DNA of 64,000 bases from Candidatus Nucleicultrix amoebiphila FS5 (GCF_002117145.1 NZ_CP008743.1:1-64000), one strand, 5' to 3'. Numbered from the stretch's first letter, positions 34,258-44,678 are shown. Numbers and translations are program-made. Notes: generated from the sequence alone by a model not told the origin.

Positions 34258-34493
34258 TTTAAAGCCATCCCAATTTTTTTTATTCAAAAATTATCGTGCA
34301 TTAATATATGAAAATCAAGGTTATTCTCTAAACTCATAAATTCTGCAAATCACCTTAAAAAAATTACAAAGAAATCAGAGTGCTTGCCTCTTCAAATTAT
34401 TTGAGTTACTCTTTAAACAAAAATATTTTTCGCCGCGCTCGGCGTGCTTTTCAGGGAATATTGTTTAATTTTACAAAAAGCAACCAATAGAAA

Positions 34494-36155
34494 ATGAACT
34501 TAGTATCCTTATCTAAAGAATTTCTAGAATATCAGATTGATTTTGGACAGCGTCTGATTCTGTTCCTAGATACGCTGCGTCAACGCGCCAACAATATGCT
34601 TGAGCATGAGCAAAAAAACTTGCCTCATCTTTTAAAGTTTAAGTTTGAAAAAGTGCTCGATGGGAGAGATTTTGAAATTCCTTCAAATTACGCTTTACTT
34701 AAAATTATTGAAGTGGATGATAAATGTTTAGAAGATTGCCTTAATCCGCAAAAACCTCCTGTTATTATTTTTGATCCCCGTGCAGGTCATGGGCCAGGCA
34801 TCGGTGGATTTAAACGCGACTCAGAAGTTGGAATCGCTCTTAGCAAAGGCCACCCAGTCTATTTTGCAATATTTTATCCAGATCCTGTTCCCCATCAAAC
34901 TATCGCACACGTTCTTTTTGCCTGTCGTCGATTTGTTGAAAAGGTAAAAGGCTGGCATAATAAGCCCCCTATTCTTTATGGGAATTGCCAAGCTGGTTGG
35001 TTGATTGCTTTATTGTCTGCGCATAGCCCAGGACTCATGGGCCCCATTATAATGAATGGCTCTCCTCTTTCATATTGGGCCAGTGGTAAAGAAGCAAACC
35101 CCTTGCAAATTTTTGCAGGTATTGTTGGAGGAGTGTGGTTGACTCGTTTTCTGAGCGATGTAAATCATGGTAAATTTGATGGTGCGTGGTTAGTGCAAAA
35201 CTTCGAGAATCTCAACCTTGCAAATTCTTTTTGGAAAAAATATTCCGACCTGTTTCAAAATCTTGATCAAGAGCAAGAACGATTTTTAGAATTTGAGCGT
35301 TGGTGGAATGGGTTTTATAGTTTTAGCGAAGAAGAAATTACCTCGATTGTTGAAAATCTTTTTATCGGTGATCAGCTGGAACGTGGTGAGTTTTCTCTGT
35401 GTGAAAACTGTACAGTGAATTTAAAAGATATAAAAAATCCTATTCTTATTTTTGCGTCCCATGGCGATAATATCACGCCGCCTCGTCAAGCTTTACACTG
35501 GATCCGCACTGTCTATCCTGACACTAAGTCTTTGAAAGACGCTGGACAAAAGATTATTTATCTCATTAATCCTCATGTAGGACATTTGGGTATTTTTGTT
35601 TCTGCTAAAGTCGTACATTTTGAACATCATGCTATTTTTGAGCATATTGCAAAACTAAATGAGTTAAAACCAGGGCTCTATGAGATGAAAATTCTAAACT
35701 CTTCCACAGACAAAGATCCTTTCAAAAATGAATACAAAGTCGAATTCCTTGAGAAAGACGTGACTGACCTTTGTGAAAGTGAACCTATGGATGCGTTCAG
35801 AGCTGTTCGGGATATTTCCGAGGTGAATGATCATTTCTATCGAAAGTTTGTGCGTCCGTGGGTTGAAATAAGCAATGCTTTCTTACCCTCTCAATTGATG
35901 AAAACAATGCACCCTATGCGTCTTAGCCGTAAAATATTTTCTGAGAAGGTCAATCCTTTTATGGGAACGATTGCTTATGGTGCTAAGCAAACAAAAGACT
36001 TTAGATTCTCTGCTTCAGAAGCTAACTCATTTAAACAATTAGAAAATGAAGTAAGTGAACAAATGACTGACATCTTAAAGGATTTTCAGGTCATGCGTGA
36101 TAGTATGTTGGAATCTTTTTTCAAGCTTGTTTATTTTCCGAGAAATAATCCATAA
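34494..36155 (+). CDS. DUF3141 family alpha/beta-hydrolase-like protein
   Basis: 553 aa, no signal peptide. It carries the DUF3141 hallmarks near residues 90-200: DPRAGHGPGIGGFKRDSEVG, VYFAIFYPDPVPHQT and ILYGNCQAGWLIALL, where the hydrolase nucleophile Ser is replaced by Cys as in polyhydroxyalkanoate synthases. A later block ASHGDNITPPRQALHW supplies the acid position and INPHVGHLGIFVS the His. So a PHA-synthase-like thiol hydrolase is plausible, but the activity is unknown. It stands alone between the two divergent efflux operons. Confidence 0.8.
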   Translation: MNLVSLSKEFLEYQIDFGQRLILFLDTLRQRANNMLEHEQKNLPHLLKFKFEKVLDGRDFEIPSNYALLKIIEVDDKCLEDCLNPQKPPVIIFDPRAGHGPGIGGFKRDSEVGIALSKGHPVYFAIFYPDPVPHQTIAHVLFACRRFVEKVKGWHNKPPILYGNCQAGWLIALLSAHSPGLMGPIIMNGSPLSYWASGKEANPLQIFAGIVGGVWLTRFLSDVNHGKFDGAWLVQNFENLNLANSFWKKYSDLFQNLDQEQERFLEFERWWNGFYSFSEEEITSIVENLFIGDQLERGEFSLCENCTVNLKDIKNPILIFASHGDNITPPRQALHWIRTVYPDTKSLKDAGQKIIYLINPHVGHLGIFVSAKVVHFEHHAIFEHIAKLNELKPGLYEMKILNSSTDKDPFKNEYKVEFLEKDVTDLCESEPMDAFRAVRDISEVNDHFYRKFVRPWVEISNAFLPSQLMKTMHPMRLSRKIFSEKVNPFMGTIAYGAKQTKDFRFSASEANSFKQLENEVSEQMTDILKDFQVMRDSMLESFFKLVYFPRNNP

Positions 36156-36321
36156 TATAGAATATAAGTGAACAATTATCTATTTTTTATCTATTGGGTA
36201 ATTTTTATCAAAACTCCCGATAGTTTACTTTATCTTAATCTTTAATATATATTAACTCTATATAAAAAGCCCATAATGATTCAAGAACTTGGCTTTAAAA
36301 AAACGAAGGGGAGTGCATATA

Positions 36322-37740
36322 GTGAATCTCAGGAAATTTATTTGTGTGATTTTCCTGGTAGGATATGCATTTATTTCAGCAGATATATTATTTGCTGAAC
36401 CTTTGACGCTAGATATTTTTTTGTCTCAAGTGAAATCAGAAAATCCCGACCTACAATCGTCGAAGCTACGAGCCGAGGCCTTAAAACAACGCATTAACCC
36501 TGCAGGTGCACTTGATGATCCATTTGTTGCTGCGGGTGTTGATGAGGTGCCGTTCGGTGCGGGAAGCACCTATGTGAGACGTTATCAAATCAGTCAGTCT
36601 ATCCCCTTTCCAGGCAAGCGCTCAGCAAAGGTAGCCATTGCTGAAAATAGGGCGCTTAGTGCTCATAGCAACGCTGAAACAGTAAATAGAGAAGTGACTG
36701 TTCTCGCTACCCAAGTTTTCTATAAGACATATTACAACACTAAAGCCCTTGAACTAAATGATCAACTAAAGACACTCATTCAAACTTCAGTGGAAAGCAT
36801 AAAAAGTCATTACCAAACTGGTGATGCCAGTCATCATGATGTACTGCTCGCTAAAGTGGAAACCTCCATTCTTGATATTGAAAGATTACGTCTGCTCAGA
36901 GAGCAAAAAATTCTTCATGCCTTATTAAATGAGCTTAGAAACTTGCCAGCTACGACACCTGTTGACGCTCTGAGTGTCCAATTTTCTAATAATGAATTAA
37001 AAGAACTAGAGGTTTCAGATTTAAAGGATCAGCCAGAACTTAAAGCGCTTGAACACAGTGTGCGGAGAGCGGAAAAAGAGCAAAGCTTGGCGGAGTTAGC
37101 TTATTTTCCTGACTTTGTTGTTCAGGGAATGGCGATGCAGCCAAGCTCCAACATGGTGGAGAAGAAGTCAAACTGGGGAGTGATGGTGGGAATCAATATT
37201 CCTCTTTATTTTATGGAAAAGCAAGCTCCTCTAGAAGCTGCGGCAACGATAGATAAGCGAGCTTCTATTTTGGAAGAAAGAAAAATGAAAAATCGACTGA
37301 ACACCGAAGACATAGATGCCAGAAAACAGTTTAATACAGCCAAGAATGTTGTGACGCTCTATAAAACTGAAGTTCTTCCTTCAACAACCTTAGCGGTTCA
37401 AAGTGCTAAGAATGATTATATCGCTAAGCGAATATCGTTGGTGCAATACCTTGATGTGCTTAAGGTGAAACGCACTCAAGAGCTTGAATACCTCGCTGCT
37501 CAGATTGATGTGGAACTGGCTAAGACAAGACTCAAAGAACTGCTCTCGTCTCCTCCTATTTTAAAATTAGCACCTACCAAACCGAGTCTTTTTGGAGCAA
37601 ATGCGATGAGTAGTGGAGGCATGGAGGGGGGAAATATGCCCCCAAGTACTGTCAACATGGGTCGGGGAATGAATATTCCATCAAAGACCTCATCAGGTGA
37701 TAACGGAAGCCGTAGCACCGGGATGGGAGGGGGGATGTAA
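36322..37740 (+). CDS. TolC/CusC-type outer-membrane efflux channel with Met/Gly-rich tail
   Basis: 472 aa from the GTG at 36322, chosen because AAGGGGAG lies 8 nt upstream; an earlier TTG at 36289 lacks a site. Signal peptide, then two outer-membrane-efflux repeats forming the alpha-barrel tunnel (SIPFPGKRSAKVAIAENRAL in the first). The last 45 residues are a Met/Gly/Ser-rich tail with seven Met that looks unstructured and could bind Cu(I). Its stop overlaps the adaptor's start (TAATG), beginning a four-gene operon with adaptor, CusA and a P-type ATPase. Confidence 0.88.
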   Translation: MNLRKFICVIFLVGYAFISADILFAEPLTLDIFLSQVKSENPDLQSSKLRAEALKQRINPAGALDDPFVAAGVDEVPFGAGSTYVRRYQISQSIPFPGKRSAKVAIAENRALSAHSNAETVNREVTVLATQVFYKTYYNTKALELNDQLKTLIQTSVESIKSHYQTGDASHHDVLLAKVETSILDIERLRLLREQKILHALLNELRNLPATTPVDALSVQFSNNELKELEVSDLKDQPELKALEHSVRRAEKEQSLAELAYFPDFVVQGMAMQPSSNMVEKKSNWGVMVGINIPLYFMEKQAPLEAAATIDKRASILEERKMKNRLNTEDIDARKQFNTAKNVVTLYKTEVLPSTTLAVQSAKNDYIAKRISLVQYLDVLKVKRTQELEYLAAQIDVELAKTRLKELLSSPPILKLAPTKPSLFGANAMSSGGMEGGNMPPSTVNMGRGMNIPSKTSSGDNGSRSTGMGGGM

Positions 37741-38894
37741 TGTGCAGATTGTGGACTTTGCTTGTGCTGCCTTTTCTCATGTTGAATGTGACTGTTTTTG
37801 CACAGGCCCATGCCCAACATAATATGAATTCTGGGAAAGAAGACACTCCCAGGCAAGATTCAAACTCATCTCAATCTATAGGCGGGCGTATCTCTGTGAC
37901 CGTTCCCGTTGATCAGCAAGCCAGAGTTGGCTTAAAAACAGCGAAAGTAGAAAAAAAGAATGTTGCGCGCACGATTCGCACCATAGGCACAGTCGCCACT
38001 GACCAGACGAGGGAATTTAATTTTCATACAAAAATTAATGGCTGGGTCGAGAAGGTTTATGCTGATTATGTTGGAAAACGTATTCAAAAGGGAGACCCCC
38101 TTTTTGATCTCTACAGTCCCGACCTTATCACAACGCAAAAAGAATATATAGAAGCACGGAAACTGGGCGGTTCAACTGGCCAAGAAATAGCAACGGCCGC
38201 ACTCGACCGTTTGCAGCTTTGGGGAGTGCCGAGTCTCGAAATTGACCGACTTAAAACATCAGGAAAGGTGAAAAAATCACTCACCTTCATTTCGCTTACG
38301 GATGGGTTTATTGTGAATAAGAAAGTCATTAGAGGAGCCTATATTACTCCTGAAATGGAACTTTATCAAATTGCCGATCTTTCACACCTTTGGGTTGTTG
38401 TTACTTTCTATGAATATGATGTAAGTGCAGTCTCTGTTGGCGATGAGGTAGAAATCCGTCTACCCTATGATCCTGAAGCGACTTTTAAAGGGAGAATAAA
38501 TTACATCTTCCCTGCAATAGAATCTGAAACAAGAACTGCAAAGGCCCGTATTGAGATTGATTCAGTGAACCAAAAATTAAAGCCAAGCATGTTTGTTGAC
38601 GTTGAACTTAAGAAAGACATGGGCGCATCTCTCATTATTCCTGAAGATGCAGTCATCGACACAGGTGCAAGAAAGATTGTTTTTGTTAAAACTGGACCTT
38701 CCAGCTTTGATCCACGAGAAATTACGGTGGGGTCGCGTATCGGTAAAAAAGTGATCATTCTTTCTGGCCTTATGGAAGGAGAGGAAGTCATTACAAGTGC
38801 TCATTTTCTTATTGATGCTGACAGCAAGTTTCGGGCAGCTCTTCAGAAAAACAGTGGTGTGAGTTCAGGACATGCAGGACATAATGCTAAGTGA
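37740..38894 (+). CDS. CusB-like RND periplasmic adaptor
   Basis: 384 aa with a signal peptide (about 21 residues) followed by a His/Met leader HAQHNMNSGK. It is CusB-like: VEKVYADYVGKRIQKGDPLF (lipoyl half), the hallmark LYSPDLITTQKEYIEARKL, and the later KVIRGAYITPEMELYQIADL. CusB uses N-terminal methionines to pass Cu(I)/Ag(I) to CusA; leader residues here suit that. It starts inside the stop of the channel gene and ends 8 nt before the CusA start. Confidence 0.9.
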   Translation: MCRLWTLLVLPFLMLNVTVFAQAHAQHNMNSGKEDTPRQDSNSSQSIGGRISVTVPVDQQARVGLKTAKVEKKNVARTIRTIGTVATDQTREFNFHTKINGWVEKVYADYVGKRIQKGDPLFDLYSPDLITTQKEYIEARKLGGSTGQEIATAALDRLQLWGVPSLEIDRLKTSGKVKKSLTFISLTDGFIVNKKVIRGAYITPEMELYQIADLSHLWVVVTFYEYDVSAVSVGDEVEIRLPYDPEATFKGRINYIFPAIESETRTAKARIEIDSVNQKLKPSMFVDVELKKDMGASLIIPEDAVIDTGARKIVFVKTGPSSFDPREITVGSRIGKKVIILSGLMEGEEVITSAHFLIDADSKFRAALQKNSGVSSGHAGHNAK

Positions 38895-38902
38895 GAAAAT
38901 AG

Positions 38903-41900
38903 ATGATTGAAAAAGTCATTACATGGTGTGGAAGAAATGCCAGCATTACAATTATCATCACTGTTCTTTTATCATTATGGGGCGGTTATTGCCTGAAAAA
39001 TATCCGAGTAGACGCTATCCCTGATCTTTCTGAGACCCAGGTGATTATTTTTACAGAATGGATGGGAAGAGCTCCCGACCTTATTGAAAAACAAATTACC
39101 TATCCTCTAGTCACTGCGATGGTCTCTGCACCGAAAGTATCCGTCGTTCGCGGATTTTCGATGTTTGGGATGTCCTTTGTTTATGTGATTTTCAAAGATG
39201 GCACGGATCTTTACTGGGCAAGATCGCGGGTTATAGAATATTTGTCAAAGCTTGCGGGACAACTGCCACAGGGAGTTACTCCTTCTATTGGTCCTGATGC
39301 GACAGGTGTGGGATGGGTCTTCCAATATGCTCTCGTTGATCCTACAGGAAAATATAACCTTGCTGAAATCAAGACATTTCAGGACTGGTATCTAAAATAT
39401 TGGTTATCTTCTGTTTCGGGGGTAGCTGAAGTTACTAGTATTGGAGGTTTTAAAAAACAATATCAAGTAGAAATCGATCCCAACAGGCTTGCAGCTTTGA
39501 ACATTCCCATAGAAAAAGTCATTAACGCCATACGTAATAGCAACAGTGATGTGGGGGGTAGGACTCTGGAGGTATCTGAGCGCGAATATTATGTTCGGGG
39601 ATTGGGTTATGTGAAAGATCCTGTAGACATAGAAAATATCTCGATAGGTGTTGGGCCCAATAACACACCTATAAAGATTGCTAATATTGGAAAAGTGAGC
39701 CTTGGGCCCAATATTCGAAGGGGGCTTGCCGATGTGAATGGTCAGGGTGATACCGTTGTAGGTCTTGTGGTGCTACGGCAAGGAGAAGATATCGCGCGGG
39801 TGATCGATAGTGTTAAGAAGAAGATTGAAGAAGTAAAAGAAGCCTTTCCCCCTGGTCTTGAACTAAAAATACTTTACGATAGATCTCCTCTGATAAAGGA
39901 AGCAGTAAACACGCTCAGAGATACGCTCATAGAAGAAATTCTCCTTGTCTGTCTTGTCATACTTATCTTTCTTTTCCACCTGCGCAGCATTGTTGTCGTT
40001 GCCATTACTTTACCTCTGTCCGTTCTAATATCGATGATTCCCATGTATTATCTCGATATTAGCCTTAACATTATGTCGTTAGGGGGGATTATTCTCGCCG
40101 TTGGAGATATTGTGGATGGGGTTGTCGTTTTTATTGAGAATACCCATAAGAAAATCGCAGAGAGTCATAATAAAAGACCCACCCAGGAACTGGCAATTGA
40201 AGCATGCAGAGAATTGGGTCCTTCCATATTTAGCGCCCTGTTGATTATTGGGGTATCTTTTTTGCCTATTTTTGCTTTACAGGCTCAAGAAGGTAAACTA
40301 TTTCATCCACTCGCCTATACAAAGACTTTCGCTATGATTGCAGCTGCACTAGTAACTATCACGGTTACGCCGCCGCTGATTGCATATTTTGTTAAAGGTC
40401 GCATTCGTGGTGAACTTGAAAACCCTGTAAATCGCTATCTTCAAGGACTCTATAAACCCATTTTACAATGGTGTTTAAAGCATACGGCTATTGTATTGAG
40501 TGGGACGGGTATACTGGTTGCACTTTCTCTCACTGCATTTCTGCGTTTAGGATCGGAATTTATGCCGCCTCTATGGGAAGGGGACCTTCTTTACATGCCG
40601 ATTACCGTTCCAGGGATTTCTATAAATGCGGCCTCTGATCTTTTAACAAGGCAAGGAGCTGCAATTAAGGCAATACCAGAAGTGGAAACTGTTTTTGGTA
40701 AGGCTGGACGGTTTGAGACAGCTACAGATCCTGCACCGATTTCTATGTTTGAATATTCGATACACTTAAAACCACGCGATCAATGGCGCAAAGGCTTGGA
40801 TGAAGACTCCCTTATTAAAGCGCTTGATAAAGCCGTTGAAGTACCGGGATTAAATCGTGCTTGGACTAAACCGGTGCGGGGGCGTATCGATATGTTATCA
40901 ACTGGCATCAGGACTCAGGTGGGCGTCAAAATATTTGGTAAAGATCTGAAAGTTATAGAAGAGATTGGCCAACAATTGGAGAGAACTCTCAAGGATGTGA
41001 TAGGCACACGGAGTGTTTATGCTGAACGCATTGTCGGTGGATCTTATTTGGATTTTGAACCGGATAGGAAGAAGCTTCAACGTTATGGTCTTAATGTGGG
41101 GGATGCCCTTATGGTTGTTGAGACTTCTGTGGGAGGAATGGAAATCTCTCAAACAATTGAGGGGAGAGAACGCTATTCTATCAATGTCCGTTACCCAAGA
41201 GAGTTGAGGGACAGCATTGATAAACTCAGTCGTATTCTTGTGGCCACAAGCACGGGAGCTCAAGTGCCACTGGGTGAGCTTGGGAAATTTACCGTTCATA
41301 TGGGACCTCCGATGGTGTTGGATGAAAACGGTTCTCTTGCAGGGTATGTCTACATTGACTTAAAAGACAGAGACCCTGGCGGGTACGTAAATGATGCAAA
41401 AGAAGCAGTTAGAAAGAATGTTAAATTGCCTCCAGGTTATTTCATTTCGTGGACGGGGCAGTATGAGTATTTGGAACGCATGCAAAATCGCATGAAAGTT
41501 ATATTACCATTAACCTTGTTACTGATCTTTGGTTTCTTATATATAAGTATGAAATCTGTTTCCAAAGTGATCATGATCATGGCATCGGTCCCATTGTCTC
41601 TCGTTGGTGGAATCTTGCTGATGTGGAGTTTAAACTATAACACGAGCGTCGCTGTATGGGCGGGGGCTATAGCCTTAATTGGAGTGGCCGTTGAGACGAC
41701 TTCCATCATGGTTATTTTTCTGAATGAGGCTTGGAAGAGTAGATCCATAGAGGGGAAATTAAAGACACCTAATGAGTTTACAGATGCCACAATACAAGGT
41801 GCACAAAAAAGCCTGCGGCCAGTTATGATGGCTGTGAGTATGAATATTTTTGGGCTTGTGCCTGTGATGATTGCCACAGGTATTGGTGCTGATGTTATGA

Positions 41901-42025
41901 AACGTCTTTCATCTCCAATGTTTGGGGGGCTCATCTCTCTTTTAATACTCACGCTCATCGTCATTCCTGTTATCTATAAAATGTATGAAGAGAGAATTTT
42001 GTTAAGAAGGAGAAATCCACGATGA
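38903..42025 (+). CDS. cusA: CusA-type copper/silver RND efflux pump
   Basis: 1040 aa, 12 transmembrane segments. The three methionines that bind Cu(I)/Ag(I) in E. coli CusA can all be placed: GDLLYMPITVPG, PAPISMFEYS and RIDMLSTGI. TM4 has AVGDIVDGVVVFIEN, close to the copper-type motif. So this is a copper/silver exporter, with CusB-like adaptor and channel genes directly upstream. Its stop overlaps the ATPase start by 4 nt (ATGA). Confidence 0.93.
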   Translation: MIEKVITWCGRNASITIIITVLLSLWGGYCLKNIRVDAIPDLSETQVIIFTEWMGRAPDLIEKQITYPLVTAMVSAPKVSVVRGFSMFGMSFVYVIFKDGTDLYWARSRVIEYLSKLAGQLPQGVTPSIGPDATGVGWVFQYALVDPTGKYNLAEIKTFQDWYLKYWLSSVSGVAEVTSIGGFKKQYQVEIDPNRLAALNIPIEKVINAIRNSNSDVGGRTLEVSEREYYVRGLGYVKDPVDIENISIGVGPNNTPIKIANIGKVSLGPNIRRGLADVNGQGDTVVGLVVLRQGEDIARVIDSVKKKIEEVKEAFPPGLELKILYDRSPLIKEAVNTLRDTLIEEILLVCLVILIFLFHLRSIVVVAITLPLSVLISMIPMYYLDISLNIMSLGGIILAVGDIVDGVVVFIENTHKKIAESHNKRPTQELAIEACRELGPSIFSALLIIGVSFLPIFALQAQEGKLFHPLAYTKTFAMIAAALVTITVTPPLIAYFVKGRIRGELENPVNRYLQGLYKPILQWCLKHTAIVLSGTGILVALSLTAFLRLGSEFMPPLWEGDLLYMPITVPGISINAASDLLTRQGAAIKAIPEVETVFGKAGRFETATDPAPISMFEYSIHLKPRDQWRKGLDEDSLIKALDKAVEVPGLNRAWTKPVRGRIDMLSTGIRTQVGVKIFGKDLKVIEEIGQQLERTLKDVIGTRSVYAERIVGGSYLDFEPDRKKLQRYGLNVGDALMVVETSVGGMEISQTIEGRERYSINVRYPRELRDSIDKLSRILVATSTGAQVPLGELGKFTVHMGPPMVLDENGSLAGYVYIDLKDRDPGGYVNDAKEAVRKNVKLPPGYFISWTGQYEYLERMQNRMKVILPLTLLLIFGFLYISMKSVSKVIMIMASVPLSLVGGILLMWSLNYNTSVAVWAGAIALIGVAVETTSIMVIFLNEAWKSRSIEGKLKTPNEFTDATIQGAQKSLRPVMMAVSMNIFGLVPVMIATGIGADVMKRLSSPMFGGLISLLILTLIVIPVIYKMYEERILLRRRNPR

Positions 42026-44658
42026 ACTCGGAAATTAAGACTCCATGGGCTCAATCACCTCAAGAAGTATTGGATATTCTTGAGACATCCTCCACGAACG
42101 GCTTTTCTTCACATCAAGTAGAGGAACGCTTAAGAATATACGGCCGCAATCTCCTTAAAGAAGAAGAAAAAATCACACAACTAGCAAGGTTTTTGCTTCA
42201 ACTGAAGAGCCCCGTAGTTCTTACACTTTTAATTGCGACAGCTATTTCTGTTCTCGTTGGAGATATTGTGGATGCTATCGCTATTTTTACAATAGTGATT
42301 ATCAATGCGATCGTTGGCTATATTCAAGAAGCGAAGGCTGATAATGCCCTAGAGGCTCTGAAAAAGCTCTCCGCTCCCCATGCGCGCGTTATCAGAGGAG
42401 GCAGTATCCAGGAAATACCAGCGGCGGATGTTTGTCTTGGTGAAATTTTAGTTTTTGAGGCGGGCGATTATGTTTCAGCAGATTGCAGAGTGATTCAGGC
42501 TAGCCAGCTTTCAGCAGATGAAGCTATTCTGACGGGCGAATCTCTCCCCGTTAATAAAGACACAGTGCCAGTAGAAACATCGGCGCCTCTAGGAGAAAGA
42601 AAATGTATGCTCTTTGCTGGCACGGCCGTAGCGACGGGCACAGCGCGGGCAGTGGTTACTGCGATTGGCATGAACACTGAAATCGGTCGGATTGCTGGCA
42701 TTCTAGAATCGACAGATATCGCTAAAACTCCTCTTCAAGGGCGCTTAGAGCAGGTCAGTAACAGGCTTCTCCTTTTTTGTTTATTAGTTGTCTTTTTGGT
42801 TGCCATTCTCGGCATGGTTCATGGTGAGGAATGGTTAGATGTCCTGATGACGGCAGTTAGCCTTGCTGTTGCTGCCATTCCTGAAGGACTCCCCACAGTG
42901 GTGACACTTACGCTTGTGTTAGGTGTGCAACGGATGGCAAAACGAAATGCTCTTGTTAGACGTTTGTCCGCGGTCGAAACCCTTGGTTCTACCAATGTTA
43001 TTTGCACAGATAAGACGGGAACTCTGACAACAGGTAAAATGCGTGTACGGGAAGTGTTTACACTTTCAAGTGGGATTTTAAAGGAAGAAGATGCCCAGAG
43101 AAATGATGACGCGTTAAGAAAACTTATCGAAAGTTCCGTCCTGTGTTCCAATGCGTCTATCACGAGTGATGGATTTGCAACAGGAGATCCAACAGAAGTG
43201 GCGCTTCTTTATCTGGCGAAGAGTAATAACTTGGAACATCAATATCTTAATTCTGCTTATCCAAGACTGGCAGAATGGAGTTTTGACAGTAATAGAAAGA
43301 GGATGAGTGTTGCAGTTCAGGCTGGTTCTGAAGTGATCATCCACTGTAAGGGAGCGCCAGAGGCACTCTTACCTCTTTGTCAGTTGACTGAAAAAGAAAA
43401 GGTGATGATCTTAGAGGCTATAGAAACCCTTTCTTCTCAAGGCAGACGGCTTTTGTCTGTCGCCACAAGAACTCTGCCTGACCCTTTGCAAGAATTCAAC
43501 GTAGCGCGTTACAAAGATTCTGTCTTGGTTGAAAATAATCTCACATTTTTAGGGCTTGTCTCTATTGCGGATCCACCAAGGCAAGAGAGTATTATTGCTA
43601 TCCAAGACTGTAAGGCTGCAGGAATAAAGGCTGTTATGATCACTGGGGATCATCCTGTAACTGCCAAAGCCATTGCTCAAGAACTTGGTATTGTCGAAGA
43701 TGGAATTTTTGATCAAGTTATGACAGGCCTTGAACTGGAAAAAATGTCGCCCAAGGATCTCGAGGGACAGGTTGAGAAAATAGCAGTTTATGCCAGAGTA
43801 TCTCCAGAGCATAAGCTGAAGATTGTCCAGGCTTGGATCAATAAGGGGAATATCGTTGCCATGACGGGAGATGGGGTTAATGACGCTCCTGCTCTTAAAC
43901 AAGCATCGATTGGTGTTGCGATGGGGAAGGGAGGAACTGAAGTTGCCCGTCAGGCCTCCTCTATGATTTTAACGGATGATAATTTTGCAACAATTGTTTC
44001 TGCTGTTGGAGAAGGGAGGGCCATCTATGGTAATATTCGCCGCACTATTCAATATCTTTTGTCTGGAAATATTGCCGAAATACTAATCATGCTTGGCGCA
44101 GCTTTAATGGGTTGGCCAACGCCTTTGGCAGCGATTCATCTTTTATGGATCAATCTAGTGACAGACGGTCTTCCTTCTCTAGCACTTGCCATGGAACCTG
44201 TAGCAAAAGATGTTTTAAAAACGACAAAAAGGCCCTCACCAAAAACGTTTTTTGATCGGAGGTTTTATCTAGAGCTGGCTTTTGTGAGCATAATTACAAC
44301 GGTTATGGCGCTTGCTCTTTATGCGTACATGCTAAAAACTGCAGGCGAGACCCTGGCCAAGACATATGTTTTTTCGTTTCTTGTTTTTGCAGAACTTTTT
44401 AGATCTTTTGCTTGCAGAAGTGATCAACAAACGGCCTTTCAAATGGGACTCACTTCTAACCTTTACCATTTGCTAGCAGTCGCCATTCCCGTAGCATTTC
44501 AGATTTTTCTCCATCACTTTGATCTGTTCCGTGCCTTGTTCAAAGTGCAAAGGATAGATTGGGGACATTGTTTAATACTTCTGGTTCTGACATTAATTCC
44601 GGTGACCCTCATTGAACTTAAAAAATGGTATGTACAATCAAGAAAGAGAAGTCAGTAG
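42022..44658 (+). CDS. P2-type cation-translocating ATPase
   Basis: 878 aa. All P-type motifs are present: actuator TGES, phosphorylation site DKTGTLTTGK, KGAPE, and hinge TGDGVNDAPALKQA. TM4 has PEGLP and TM6 NLVTDG, the P2A Ca2+/Mn2+-type signature, not the CPC of copper P1B ATPases, and there is no N-terminal metal-binding domain. It overlaps cusA by 4 nt, so it belongs to the copper operon, although its class predicts Ca2+, Mn2+ or a similar ion. Substrate uncertain. Confidence 0.92.
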   Translation: MNSEIKTPWAQSPQEVLDILETSSTNGFSSHQVEERLRIYGRNLLKEEEKITQLARFLLQLKSPVVLTLLIATAISVLVGDIVDAIAIFTIVIINAIVGYIQEAKADNALEALKKLSAPHARVIRGGSIQEIPAADVCLGEILVFEAGDYVSADCRVIQASQLSADEAILTGESLPVNKDTVPVETSAPLGERKCMLFAGTAVATGTARAVVTAIGMNTEIGRIAGILESTDIAKTPLQGRLEQVSNRLLLFCLLVVFLVAILGMVHGEEWLDVLMTAVSLAVAAIPEGLPTVVTLTLVLGVQRMAKRNALVRRLSAVETLGSTNVICTDKTGTLTTGKMRVREVFTLSSGILKEEDAQRNDDALRKLIESSVLCSNASITSDGFATGDPTEVALLYLAKSNNLEHQYLNSAYPRLAEWSFDSNRKRMSVAVQAGSEVIIHCKGAPEALLPLCQLTEKEKVMILEAIETLSSQGRRLLSVATRTLPDPLQEFNVARYKDSVLVENNLTFLGLVSIADPPRQESIIAIQDCKAAGIKAVMITGDHPVTAKAIAQELGIVEDGIFDQVMTGLELEKMSPKDLEGQVEKIAVYARVSPEHKLKIVQAWINKGNIVAMTGDGVNDAPALKQASIGVAMGKGGTEVARQASSMILTDDNFATIVSAVGEGRAIYGNIRRTIQYLLSGNIAEILIMLGAALMGWPTPLAAIHLLWINLVTDGLPSLALAMEPVAKDVLKTTKRPSPKTFFDRRFYLELAFVSIITTVMALALYAYMLKTAGETLAKTYVFSFLVFAELFRSFACRSDQQTAFQMGLTSNLYHLLAVAIPVAFQIFLHHFDLFRALFKVQRIDWGHCLILLVLTLIPVTLIELKKWYVQSRKRSQ

Positions 44659-44678
44659 CCGTCTCTGAAGAATTTAGA

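Noticed and set aside
34431-34444. CGCCG-CGCT-CGGCG hairpin upstream of the DUF3141 gene
   Set aside because: Short stem without U-run, about 50 nt before a start codon, with no gene ending upstream on this strand; probably incidental.
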